A stretch of 7,756 nt of DNA, from positions 1 to 7,756 of the forward strand of contig CAJPTB010000076.1 of the NCBI GenBank assembly GCA_905373325.1, read 5' to 3'. The notes under the pieces were generated by a model. That model was not told the DNA's origin, made no database searches, and worked only from the letters and a program-made list of their open reading frames with translations. This DNA is from an uncultured Ancrocorticia sp. GTDB lineage: Bacteria > Actinomycetota > Actinomycetes > Actinomycetales > Actinomycetaceae. Positions 1-6,958 of the stretch are shown piece by piece (the stretch's first letter is position 1; every line of letters starts with the position of its first letter). The translations under genes were made by a program, and so were the position numbers.

Positions 1-2
1 GG

Positions 3-1577
3 GGAACGACGCCGTGGGAGCTCGACTATCCGACCGGCGGGTCGAAGAACGGAGTCAAGTCCACCACCTATGCCGGCGACGGCGGCCCGAAGATCGGCAA
101 CGCCTTCTCCAAGCTCATGTTCGCCATCAAATTCCGCGACACTGACCTGTTCTTCTCCGACCGCGTCACGAAGGACTCGCAGATCCTCTACGACCGCGAT
201 CCCCGCGTGAGGGTTTCGAAGGTCGCGCCCTACCTGACTTTGGATTCGAGGGTCTATCCCGCCGTCGTCGACATGGACGGCAATCCCAAGACTCCCAAGC
301 GCCTCGTGTGGATCCTCGACGGCTACACGACCACCAACCAGTACCCGTACTCGGCCCGCCAATCCTTGAACGAGGCGACGGCGGACGCGAAGTCCAGAGG
401 CGCAGGCCAGTATGGGGAGTCCCCCGAGCAGGTCAACTACATCCGCAACTCGGTCAAGGCAGTTGTGGACGCCTACGACGGATCCGTCAAGCTCTACCAG
501 TGGGACAAGAAGGATCCGATCGTCAACGCGTGGTCGAAGGTTTTCCCGGGAACGCTGACTCCGATGTCAAAGATGTCGGGCGATCTCATGTCCCATATGC
601 GCTACCCAGAGGACATGTTCAAGGTCCAGCGCACGCTTTTGTCCCGCTACCACGTGACCAATGCCAAGGAATTCTATTCGGGCGGAGACTTCTGGGACGT
701 TCCGCAGGAGCCGACGGCGCCCAAGGGCTCGACGCAGGATCAGCCCCCGTACTACCTAACCCTGCAGATGCCAGGCCAGGACAAGGCGCAGTTCTCGCTT
801 TCCACGGGATTCATCTTGGGCGGCGCCGACAAGCAAAATGTCATGACGGGCTTCCTGGCGGTCGATTCGGAAGCCGGCAGCGAGCCGGGCAAGGTCCGCA
901 ACGGATACGGGCAGCTGAGGTTGATAGAGCTGCCGAGGGACGTGACGGTTCCGGGCCCCGGCCAAGCGGAGAACAACTTCCTGACCGACTCAAAGGTTTC
1001 GACCACCCTCAACCTCCTCAAACAGGGAGGGACGCAGGTCATCATGGGCAACCTTCTGACGTTGCCAATAGGCGGCGGGCTCTTGTACGTCCAACCTGTC
1101 TACGTCCAGGCCTCTAAGACGAGCGGAAGCACTTCCTATCCGATCGCGCAGTATGTGCTGACAACCTTCGGCAAGGGAAGCAAGATCGGATTTGCGCCGA
1201 CGCTCGAAGAGTCGCTCAACCAGACCTTCGGCGGGGATTCCGGCGCACAGGCAGGCGACGCGAGCGTCTCCGGGCACAAGGAGGCTCCGTCGGCCGACTC
1301 AAACAACAAGCCGAAAGCGAATCCCAGTGCTTCGCCGAGCCCGAGCGGCTCTCCTTCGGCTTCGCCTAGCTCGCCCGGCGCCTCGCCGAGCGGGGGAGGG
1401 GCGACGCCGGCCGACGAGCTTCAGTCCGCCTTGAGCGACGCTCAGAAGGCAATGGAAGAGTCGAATTCGGCGATGAAGGAAGGCAACTGGTCGGCCTATG
1501 GCGAGGCGCAGAAGAAGCTGCAGAGCGCGCTCGAGCGCGCCGTCAAAGCCCGCCGAGAAGGCGAGGGCGGCAAGTAA
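3..1577 (+). CDS. UPF0182 family membrane protein, C-terminal half (5' end outside window)
   Basis: The frame is open from the left edge: the first complete codon is at 3 and 524 codons precede the TAA. The ATG at 117 is internal, because the 38 codons before it (including PWELDYPT and KSTTYAGDGGPKIGN) are typical of the family. UPF0182 (COG1615) proteins are usually near 1,000 residues, with about seven N-terminal membrane segments followed by a large extracytoplasmic domain. Only that domain is visible here, and it has no membrane segment. Recognisable family stretches are KLMFAIKFRDTDLFFSD near the start, and YVQPVYVQA and KIGFAPTLEESL near the end. From about residue 440 to 465 comes a Ser/Pro/Ala/Gly-rich linker, then a charged helical tail (about 470-524) containing GNWSAYGEAQKKLQ, also usual for actinobacterial members. 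The molecular function is unknown. The family assignment is secure from motifs; the missing N-terminal half cannot be assessed. Confidence 0.9.
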   Translation, partial: GTTPWELDYPTGGSKNGVKSTTYAGDGGPKIGNAFSKLMFAIKFRDTDLFFSDRVTKDSQILYDRDPRVRVSKVAPYLTLDSRVYPAVVDMDGNPKTPKRLVWILDGYTTTNQYPYSARQSLNEATADAKSRGAGQYGESPEQVNYIRNSVKAVVDAYDGSVKLYQWDKKDPIVNAWSKVFPGTLTPMSKMSGDLMSHMRYPEDMFKVQRTLLSRYHVTNAKEFYSGGDFWDVPQEPTAPKGSTQDQPPYYLTLQMPGQDKAQFSLSTGFILGGADKQNVMTGFLAVDSEAGSEPGKVRNGYGQLRLIELPRDVTVPGPGQAENNFLTDSKVSTTLNLLKQGGTQVIMGNLLTLPIGGGLLYVQPVYVQASKTSGSTSYPIAQYVLTTFGKGSKIGFAPTLEESLNQTFGGDSGAQAGDASVSGHKEAPSADSNNKPKANPSASPSPSGSPSASPSSPGASPSGGGATPADELQSALSDAQKAMEESNSAMKEGNWSAYGEAQKKLQSALERAVKARREGEGGK

Positions 1578-1584
1578 GGAGCGG

Positions 1585-1631
1585 GCGTTGCCATGCGCCT
1601 GAACTGGGGCGGAGCGCAGCCTATGGCACGC
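1585..1631 (+). terminator. possible weak hairpin after the UPF0182 gene
   Basis: TGCCAT at 1589-1594 pairs with ATGGCA at 1623-1628. The stem extends outward by three G/C pairs past a one-base bulge (T1588). Inside the 28-base loop, GCGC at 1595-1598 can pair with GCGC at 1614-1617. It begins 8 bases after the TAA, where a terminator would be expected, but there is no T-run and the stem is interrupted, so this is a weak call. Confidence 0.25.
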
Positions 1632-1666
1632 GCCGCTCAACGTGACAGCTCACACTTCCTCCCTCC

Positions 1667-1696
1667 TTGCTAGCTGGCTTGGAACGTCGGTAGACT
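1667..1696 (+). promoter_or_regulatory. putative promoter of the initiator tRNA gene
   Basis: A -35-like TTGCTA (1667-1672), an 18-base spacer and a -10-like TAGACT (1691-1696) lie just upstream of the tRNA. Transcription would start near 1703, about 5 bases before the mature 5' end at 1708. Both boxes match the housekeeping consensus at four of six positions. The -10 has the TAnnnT form seen at three other genes in the window. Confidence 0.45.
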
Positions 1697-1707
1697 AGAC
1701 GGGCCGA

Positions 1708-1781
1708 CGCGGGGTGGAGCAGTTCGGTAGCTCGCCGGGCTCATAACCCGGAGGTCGTAGGTTCAAATCCTGCCCCCGCCA
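1708..1781 (+). tRNA. initiator tRNA-Met (CAT anticodon)
   Basis: A full cloverleaf can be folded. The acceptor 5' strand is CGCGGGG (1708-1714), the D arm GAGC...GCTC (1717-1733), the anticodon stem CCGGG/CCCGG (1735-1739 with 1747-1751) around loop CTCATAA with CAT at 1742-1744, and the T arm GTAGG/CCTGC around TTCAAAT (1757-1773). The acceptor 3' strand is CCCCGCC (1774-1780) with discriminator A1781. It is the initiator rather than an elongator: position 1 (C) cannot pair with position 72 (C), the anticodon stem ends in three consecutive G-C pairs, and the 5' half closely matches the E. coli tRNA-fMet sequence as I know it. CCA is not encoded (the next bases are CAG) and must be added enzymatically. 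It carries formyl-methionine to start translation. Promoter and terminator lie directly on either side. Confidence 0.96.
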
Positions 1782-1786
1782 CAGAC

Positions 1787-1818
1787 AAAGGCCCGGACCG
1801 GTTGCGGTTCGGGCCTTT
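1787..1818 (+). terminator. intrinsic terminator of the tRNA gene
   Basis: A 14-bp stem pairs 1787-1800 (AAAGGCCCGGACCG) with 1805-1818 (CGGTTCGGGCCTTT) around a GTTG loop. There is one G.T wobble and no mismatch. The AAA/TTT base of the stem supplies the weak A-U end. It starts 6 bases after the tRNA discriminator base, as expected for a stand-alone tRNA transcript. Confidence 0.85.
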
Positions 1819-2045
1819 CCCTTGTCCCGGCGAAACACAGCCGGAACCCAGCCGCCGCAGGAGTCTCGCCCGGGAAGCAAATCGCTGACCTCAACGCCGG
1901 ATGTCTCCAAGGCGGAATAGAGCGGCTCCCTTCGAACGGCCGGGCGTTTCGCAGCGCACAACCGCGCGATGCGAATGGGGAAGGAAACTTCGCGATAACG
2001 AAACGCCGTGATTGCGCCGAATTCAGGTTTCCTTGTTTTCGGCCG

Positions 2046-2093
2046 TCGCGGGATCGCCTGCTTCGTTTTCAACTATCGCAGGATCGCATGCTT
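2046..2093. repeat. short direct repeat, two 18-bp copies 30 bp apart
   Basis: TCGCGGGATCGCCTGCTT (2046-2063) and TCGCAGGATCGCATGCTT (2076-2093) match at 16 of 18 positions. The second copy lies in the last codons of the minus-strand reductase gene, the first just past its stop. The gap 1819-2068 to the left holds no other gene I can support; a 9-bp inverted pair (GGCGTTTCG 1943-1951, CGAAACGCC 1999-2007) is too far apart to call. The reductase tail after the family's usual end may have been extended by this local duplication, which is inference. Confidence 0.4.
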
Positions 2094-2677
2094 GGTGACG
2101 CGAGTGGTGCGAGGCCGCGAGAGTACTCCTCGATCGCCACGCCGGACTTGAACGTGCGGCAGCGATCCAGGCGGAAGTCGTGCACTGCGGGCTTGGCGTC
2201 TCCGAAGAGCCGGATGCCGTCTCCCAGGACGACGGGATTGCGCTTGAGGATGAGGCGATCGATCTCTGTCAGAAGGCGCCCCGCGAGATTTCCGCCGCCG
2301 CAGAGATAGATCGCGAGGCCGGATTGTCGCTTCAACTCGCGCACCGTCGCGAGTGCGTCGGCCGTGAACGTCACCCCTTCTGGCGATTTGGTTTCCGACC
2401 GCGATGCAACGTATTCCGTCAGATGCGCATAAGGCCGTTCGATTCCGGCGGCCCGAGCGACGTCGTAGCTTCTACGCCCTTGAATCACGGTGTCGAAAAG
2501 ACTGCCCGGCGCGCGTTTCCCCAAGGCTGAGAGAACGTGGGAAGGCAGAGCGTCTGCGAACTCGCTGACATAAGCCGCCATGTGGTCGCCCTCTAAAGGG
2601 AAGGCCTCGTAGCTCCCGTCCGGTAGAGCAATATATCCATCGATCGATACTGCGACATAGTAGACAAGCTCACGCAT
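2069..2677 (-). CDS. RibD C-terminal/DHFR-like fold reductase family protein
   Basis: A 202-residue cytoplasmic protein of the dihydrofolate-reductase-like family (RibD C-terminal domain), which normally reduces small molecules with NADPH. Visible family landmarks are the N-terminal strand YYVAVSIDGYIA (residues 6-17), GRRSYD (67-72), the nucleotide-binding glycine stretch LCGGGNLAGRLL (125-136), PVVLGDGIRLF (148-158) and a closing strand near SGVAIEEYS (178-186). The frame is open 18 codons further upstream, but I chose ATG at 2677 because the family's first strand begins right after it and a good ribosome-binding site precedes it; the longer start would run through operator sequence. The last 15 or so residues are not typical of the family and overlap a short direct repeat. 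The gene is divergent from a TetR-type regulator across 80 bases, so it is probably that regulator's target. Substrate unknown; these proteins are distinct from folate-pathway DHFR and from full RibD, whose deaminase domain is absent. Confidence 0.85.
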   Translation of the reverse strand: MRELVYYVAVSIDGYIALPDGSYEAFPLEGDHMAAYVSEFADALPSHVLSALGKRAPGSLFDTVIQGRRSYDVARAAGIERPYAHLTEYVASRSETKSPEGVTFTADALATVRELKRQSGLAIYLCGGGNLAGRLLTEIDRLILKRNPVVLGDGIRLFGDAKPAVHDFRLDRCRTFKSGVAIEEYSRGLAPLASPSMRSCDS

Positions 2678-2680
2678 AGT

Positions 2681-2686
2681 TTCTCC
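2681..2686 (-). promoter_or_regulatory. ribosome-binding site that fixes the reductase start
   Basis: On the minus strand GGAGAA lies three bases before ATG at 2677, giving a GGAG-to-start gap of five bases. This supports the 202-residue form rather than the longer in-frame ATG at 2731. It is the only gene start in the window with a clear Shine-Dalgarno sequence. Confidence 0.7.
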
Positions 2687-2688
2687 AA

Positions 2689-2738
2689 TCACTACTGTTG
2701 TTGTGGTTGAGACAAATTTACCACAACACATGTAGTGG
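2689..2738. promoter_or_regulatory. pair of operator-like palindromes, likely TetR-family binding sites
   Basis: Two imperfect palindromes share the pattern CACnAC-N4-GTnGTG. Site 2 (2721-2738) is CCACAACACATGTAGTGG, with seven of nine pairs symmetric. Site 1 (2689-2706) is TCACTACTGTTGTTGTGG. Site 1 read on the minus strand matches site 2 at 14 of 17 positions, with identical outer ends. Their centres are 32 bases apart, about three helical turns. They occupy the spacer of the divergent reductase/TetR pair, next to the candidate -10 boxes of both genes, where a local repressor would act. Direct sequence symmetry is seen; binding by this TetR protein is inferred. Confidence 0.55.
2715..2720 (-). 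promoter_or_regulatory. candidate -10 box of the reductase gene
   Basis: TAAATT on the minus strand lies directly between the two operator-like palindromes. It would give a start near 2708 and a leader of about 30 bases containing the GGAGAA site. No convincing -35 was found at the usual distance, so this is tentative. Confidence 0.3.
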
Positions 2739-2745
2739 TTTCCGG

Positions 2746-2751
2746 TATGCT
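2746..2751 (+). promoter_or_regulatory. -10 box for a probably leaderless TetR transcript
   Basis: TATGCT is followed by six bases and then the ATG at 2758. In actinobacteria a TAnnnT box six to seven bases ahead of the start codon is the hallmark of leaderless mRNA. No ribosome-binding site is visible before this ATG. An alternative promoter, TTGAGA (2707-2712), 18 bases, TGTAGT (2731-2736), overlaps operator site 2 and would leave a short leader. Confidence 0.5.
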
Positions 2752-2757
2752 AAGAGC

Positions 2758-3345
2758 ATGGCTCGAAACCTTGAGCGGCGCACTAAGCTTGCGGACGCTG
2801 CCGTGAAAGTGCTTGCGCGGGAAGGCGCGCGCGGTCTGACGCACAGGGCGGTCGACGCCGAGGCGGGAGTGCCGAAGGGGACCGCCTCGAACTACTTCGC
2901 CTCCCGAGACGGGATTGTCGAGGCGATCCTGCTGCGCATCGGCGAGCGTCTGCAACCGGACCCCAAGCTTCATGACAGCCTCGCTCGGCGGACCCCGAAC
3001 ATCGAACTCTTCGCTGCATATCTTCGCGACATCGTTCGTCGGCTGACAACGGATCGGGACGCGGCCATCGCCCTCTTCGAATTGCGCCTTGAAGCCGCTA
3101 GGCGACCGGAAGTGGCCGAAGCGCTCACGTCTTGGCGACGTTCGGGGCTCGAAGCCGACGTCGAATTCAACCAGAAGATGGGCCTGCCCGGATCGCCTTC
3201 GGACATCACACTGTTTCACTATGCCCTGGACGGTTTGATCCTCGACCAGATAACCGTTCCCCTCGATCCCGATGCAGACTCCTACGAGGCCGTGAACGTG
3301 CTCGTCGACCGCATCATCGGCGGGAAAGGCTCAGTCTCTGATTGA
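2758..3345 (+). CDS. TetR/AcrR family transcriptional regulator
   Basis: A 195-residue DNA-binding protein of usual TetR length. The N-terminal domain (about 8-55) has the family's helix 1 (RRTKLADAAVKVLAREG), then the helix-turn-helix LTHRAVDAEAGVPKGTASNYF (27-47), ending in the typical YF followed by SRDGIVEAIL. The rest is helical and would form the ligand pocket and dimer face; it is family-specific and gives no clue to the ligand. The frame is open upstream to an ATG at 2698, but that extension lies in operator sequence, and MARNLERRTK is the normal length before helix 1. The start at 2758 also sits six bases after a TATGCT box. The gene is divergent from a DHFR-like reductase with paired palindromes between them, so it probably represses that gene and itself when no ligand is bound. 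Family call is firm; target and ligand are inference or unknown. Confidence 0.92.
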   Translation: MARNLERRTKLADAAVKVLAREGARGLTHRAVDAEAGVPKGTASNYFASRDGIVEAILLRIGERLQPDPKLHDSLARRTPNIELFAAYLRDIVRRLTTDRDAAIALFELRLEAARRPEVAEALTSWRRSGLEADVEFNQKMGLPGSPSDITLFHYALDGLILDQITVPLDPDADSYEAVNVLVDRIIGGKGSVSD

Positions 3346-3390
3346 TCGCGCCGACGGTCTCAAGGCCCGGCCTGCAGCGGCGGCGAAAAA

Positions 3391-3457
3391 GCGCTTCTCC
3401 CAGAATGAGCAGAAGCGGTTCCTCCCAGAATGCGGAGAGGCGCTTACTCCCAGATCG
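3391..3457. repeat. three tandem imperfect 24-25 base repeats
   Basis: Copies begin at 3391 (GCGCTTCTCCCAGAATG), 3415 (GCGGTTCCTCCCAGAATG) and 3440 (GCGCTTACTCCCAGATCG). The common core is GCGCTT, one variable base, CTCCCAGAATG. The spacing is 24 and 25 bases. CGCTTCT of copy 1 can also pair with AGAAGCG just before copy 2 around a 12-base loop, so some of the similarity may serve RNA structure. Role unknown. There are too few copies, and too little unique spacer, for a CRISPR array. Confidence 0.65.
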
Positions 3458-3536
3458 TCGGCGTGTATGCGCGAATCTTGAATGCAAAGGGAACCGAAAG
3501 ACGAGCCGAAAGCCTCGGGGCGTGAAGCAATGGCTC

Positions 3537-3573
3537 GGGCGCCGCGCACGCCGCTGAGGCGTGCCCGGCGCCC
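3537..3573. terminator. strong hairpin between convergent genes, likely bidirectional terminator
   Basis: 3537-3552 (GGGCGCCGCGCACGCC) pairs with 3558-3573 (GGCGTGCCCGGCGCCC) around a GCTGA loop. Fifteen of sixteen positions pair, nearly all G-C. There is no T-run on either side, so it resembles the U-poor hairpins often found at gene ends in high-G+C bacteria. It lies 191 bases after the TetR stop and 128 bases after the PPi-PEPCK stop, and would work in both directions by symmetry. Termination activity is inferred. Confidence 0.55.
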
Positions 3574-3701
3574 TGGGCTTGCCGATTGCCGGGGTGTCGC
3601 CATGTTGCGCGTCGGGCGACGGCGAGGCTTGGCGCCCGCTTGGGCGGCCTGTTATGCCTTGGCCGCGGTGGCTGGCGAAACTTCGACGTCGGCCTTTGGC
3701 C

Positions 3702-6700
3702 TCAGGCCAGCGAGGGCTGGAGGCCGAGGCTGCCGACGAGGTGGTCGCGATAGGCCTGTGACGTGACTTCTTCCAACCAAGCGCGAGCCGCCGCCAAGCG
3801 CTCGTCGAGCCCCAGACGTTCGATGACCTCCTCGTTGTTTTCGCCCTTGTAGAAGCGGGCAAGGGCCTCGATCGCCTCTTGAGCCTGACGCGCGTCGCGG
3901 GCCGCCTTGGCGTCCAGACGCTCGGAATACCAGGCCGAGTTCAGAATGTTCTCGCGCTCGAACTGTGCGCGGAACTCCGGGCTCGCCAAGTTCCAGCCCT
4001 CGCGGGAGACGCCGTCGATCATGATCTCCAGCAGGGCCCGCAGCGGAGGAACGGCCCATTCGAGGGAGCCGTCGGCTCGATAGTGCTCCGCCACAACCTT
4101 GTGGGTGGTGACGATGACGTCCACCGAGTCGGCGAAAATCGCCTTGTCCTGCAGCTCGGGACGCAGCATCTCCTCGGTGAAGACGATGTCGGGGTGCAGG
4201 AAGATCCGACCGAAGAAGGTCGAGGCGAATGCCCGGTTCATGCGGTAGCCGAGGCGGGAGGCGTGAATTGTGCGGCCCTCGTATTCGAAGTCCTCGATCT
4301 TCTCGAGAAAGCCCCGCTTGACGAGATTGCGGGCGTTGCGCTCCTCGACGCTCATTCGCGAGAAGATTTCAGGGATGAGCAGGGAGATGTCATGCGCCAC
4401 CTTGACTTTCGGGCCGATGTAGCCGGCGGAGGACAGCCAGCCGTCGTAGCCGCTGAGGGCGTAAGACAGCAGCGCGGCGTTGAGGTCGTATATGGCCGGC
4501 AAGGCGTTGAACGGGGCCTTGGTCAGAGCGCCCTCGCTTCCGGCGCCGGTCGTCGAGGGGGACTTCCCGGTCATGGACGAGATGAACTCCATAAACAGCT
4601 CGGGAAGCTCCATGTAGTGGAGGGGGTTGTACGCGCACAGCGGCGGCACGCCTTCTTCGGGCGGGTTGTTGCGGCGCCCCGCGGCGACGACGTCGACGCT
4701 GTGGCGCAGCGGCTTGTCCAGCGGAACGTCGCGGAAGAGGTGGTCGGTCAGATCCGCCAGCGCCACGTCCTTCGGGTTGGCGATGTCCGGGCGGACCTGG
4801 AGATAGCGCGGATTCTTGGTGGGCGCCCCGTTCACCAGGCGCGGGTTTGCCGTGGAAACCCAGTAGGCTTCCTCGCTGGGGTTTTCGGCCTTCGGCAGTT
4901 TCGCCGCGCGGTTGACCAGGCTTTGCATGGGCTCGGTGAAATGCGACAGCCCGGGGGCGTCCGCGGCCATGGCTCGGGCGTCGTCGGGCGTCAGCGGCTG
5001 GAAATTCGAGATGAAGAGGTCGGCGTCGGGGTCGGACATGTCCGATTCGGTCTGCTTGTCGTAGCCGCGCACGATTGCGTCGTCGGGCCGCTGGAAGAGC
5101 AGGCTCTCGCAATTGGCCACGAACTTGCGCGAAAGCTCGGAATCCGGCGTCGATTCGAGCCCTCCGGGCGCCACGACCGAGGCGGTGATGTCGTCCTCGG
5201 TCTGAACCTTCGCGGCGGGCGAGAAGTCCGGGCGCAAGGAGAGGAGGCGCCAGGAGCCGTCGTTCTCGAAGCCCACGCGCAGCATGTTGACCTTGATGAC
5301 TTCGCCGTCCAGTCGCAGCGAATTTCCCTTGCGGCCGTTGATGATTCCCACGGAAAAGTGGCTGCGCCAATCCTTGCCCCAGCTGGGCTGGTAGAAGCGC
5401 TTGACGGTGAAAATGAGCTCCTTGATGTGGTCCGGGATGGATTCGAGGAAGGCGTTGTACTCGTCGGTGTACATAGACGACGGCGTCAGCAGCTTGATCA
5501 CGCTTCCCAGAGAGCGACGCTCGGAAAGGATCGAGCGGTGATGCTCGCTCTTGTTCGCCGGGTCGACGAAGCGGTCGGCGTAGTCGCCGTCGAGAATTCT
5601 TTGGACGGCGTCGAAATCTTCGTCGACGTCGCCGACGTAGGCCTCGCCGAATACGAAGGCGTCAAGGAGCGACTTGGATATCTCGGACTTTCCGCCGCCT
5701 GAAACTGTGGCGGGCTTGTGCGCCTGGGTCGACCAGGGGGCCGTGCCCACCAAATGCCACTGGGTGGCGTCGCCCTCGCGGTGCTTGGCGTGCACACGGT
5801 AGCCGCCGGGGGCCACGTAGACGTTGCCCACGAGCAGCGGAATCGAGGATTCCCCGCCGTCGGGCCGCGTCCACGCGACCGTCTGGCTGCGCATGGAGTA
5901 GCGGGCCCCGCCGGGCACCAGCACCACGGTCGGGTCCTCGACGACGGCCGCGGAGCCGTCCTCGCGCACATCGAAGCGGCCCGGGTTGCGTTCCACAACG
6001 TGTTCGAGGGTCAGGCCCTCGGGCGTGTGGACGTCGGTGAACTCCTGACCCAGGTTGTAGCGGGGGTAGGCGACGGCGCCGCCGGCGTGCTCCTCCTCGA
6101 CGCAGCCGAAGAGGTTCGCCGAGTAGCCGATCTGGGTTTTCACTTCCTTCTTGCAGTAGCCGAAGTAGTTGTCTGCGATGACGGTGACGATGACGCCGCG
6201 CTCGTCGCGCGCCACGCACTTGAATGCCTTGCCGCCGTTGTAAAGCTCGTTCTCGTCTTTCCAGCACTGGCCGTCGCGGCGCTGGCGTTCGGTGGCCTCC
6301 TCCCAGGAGGGCAGACCCAGCTCCTTCTTGGTCAGCTTCGTCAGATGCGGCGCAAGGACGACGCAGCCGGTGTGGCCGGTCCATGACTCCGGCGCGAGCG
6401 AGGCGTCGTTCTCGGGAAGATAGGGATCGCCGCCATTGCCGAAGATTCCCTCGACGAAGTCGAGGTTGGAGACGAGGCCGCCGGGGGCGATGAAGCGGAT
6501 TTCCATCGACCGTTCTGCAGAGAAGCCGGGGACTTCTGGGACGACGACGGGGCGCAGCAGCAGCGAGACGAAGCAGCGGGCGGGTTCGGCGCGGGTCGAT
6601 GCCCACGGCAGGGTCAGCAGGTCGTCCGGCGCGTCGACCGCGTGGGCCAACAGCCGCGCAAAGACGTCCCGGTCCACGGCGATCTTGTCATCGGGGATCG

Positions 6701-6958
6701 GCAGGCCGCCTTCGGCGACGTGGAAGACGCCGGCCGTTGTGCGGCGGTCGTTTCGAGGGTTGTGCAGGACGCCGCCCAGCACTTTGTAGCTCTCGACGTA
6801 GTCGGAGACGAAGCTCGTGGAATCCGATGGAAGAGACAGCGCGCGAGCCAGGCCGGGCTGGTCGAGCACGAAAGTGGAGCGCGGCAGCTGAGGCGTTTCG
6901 GCGGCGCCCTCCAAGTAGGAGTCGAGGAAATTCTGGATGCGCTGATCGGCAGCGCAGG
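3702..6958 (-). CDS. PPi-type phosphoenolpyruvate carboxykinase body, separated from its 5' end
   Basis: This is the main part of a diphosphate-dependent PEP carboxykinase (EC 4.1.1.38), a cytoplasmic enzyme interconverting oxaloacetate plus PPi with PEP, CO2 and Pi, as characterised in Propionibacterium freudenreichii and Entamoeba. I recognise the protein by its overall sequence and great length, not by a database hit. With its true N-terminus (plus strand, 7549 onward) it is 1,138 residues, far longer than ATP- or GTP-type enzymes. In that numbering notable stretches are DNYFGYCKKE (316-325), the glycine-rich SGGGKS loop (473-478, K477), and GKSPSTTGAG (851-860); the last two are candidates for phosphate binding. 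Here the first 54 residues are absent. The frame stays open upstream to 7460, but those codons overlap the sirtuin gene in another frame and are not PEPCK. The join to the sirtuin falls within about 6949-6963. As drawn the gene has no start or promoter of its own. The assignment is probable; an uncharacterised large-kinase-like family is the alternative. Confidence 0.75.

Larger units (their letters stand above)
3346..3701. other. intergenic gap between convergent genes
   Basis: This 356-base stretch separates the TetR stop from the PPi-PEPCK stop, so both transcripts end in it. It holds three imperfect 24-25 base repeats (3391-3457) and a strong 16-bp hairpin (3537-3573), described separately. 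The short open frames on both strands are arginine-, alanine- and glycine-rich without recognisable domains and overlap one another, so I support no gene here. Confidence 0.6.

Noticed and set aside
308..1117. 269-codon plus-strand frame inside the UPF0182 gene
   Set aside because: It is an overlapping frame within a well-supported gene, rich in Arg, Gly and Pro with no recognisable motif.
1943..2007. Long-range hairpin GGCGTTTCG / CGAAACGCC
   Set aside because: A nine-base stem with a 47-base loop is expected by chance in this composition, and no gene context calls for it.
1695..2072. 125-codon minus-strand open frame containing DLNLRPPGYEPGELPNCSTP
   Set aside because: This is the well-known false protein obtained by translating the reverse strand of a tRNA gene; it overlaps the initiator tRNA and its terminator.
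3391..3457. CRISPR array
   Set aside because: There are only three degenerate copies and the intervals are 7-8 bases, far shorter than spacers; no cas gene is present.
3482..3766. 94-codon plus-strand frame in the convergent gap
   Set aside because: It runs into the PPi-PEPCK 3' end on the opposite strand, spans the 16-bp hairpin and shows no domain or start signal.
3879..5702. 607-codon plus-strand open frame opposite the PPi-PEPCK body
   Set aside because: It is antisense to a clearly conserved protein and rich in Val, Gly, Arg and Ala, as expected when a G+C-rich gene is read backwards. No domain and no start signal are visible.
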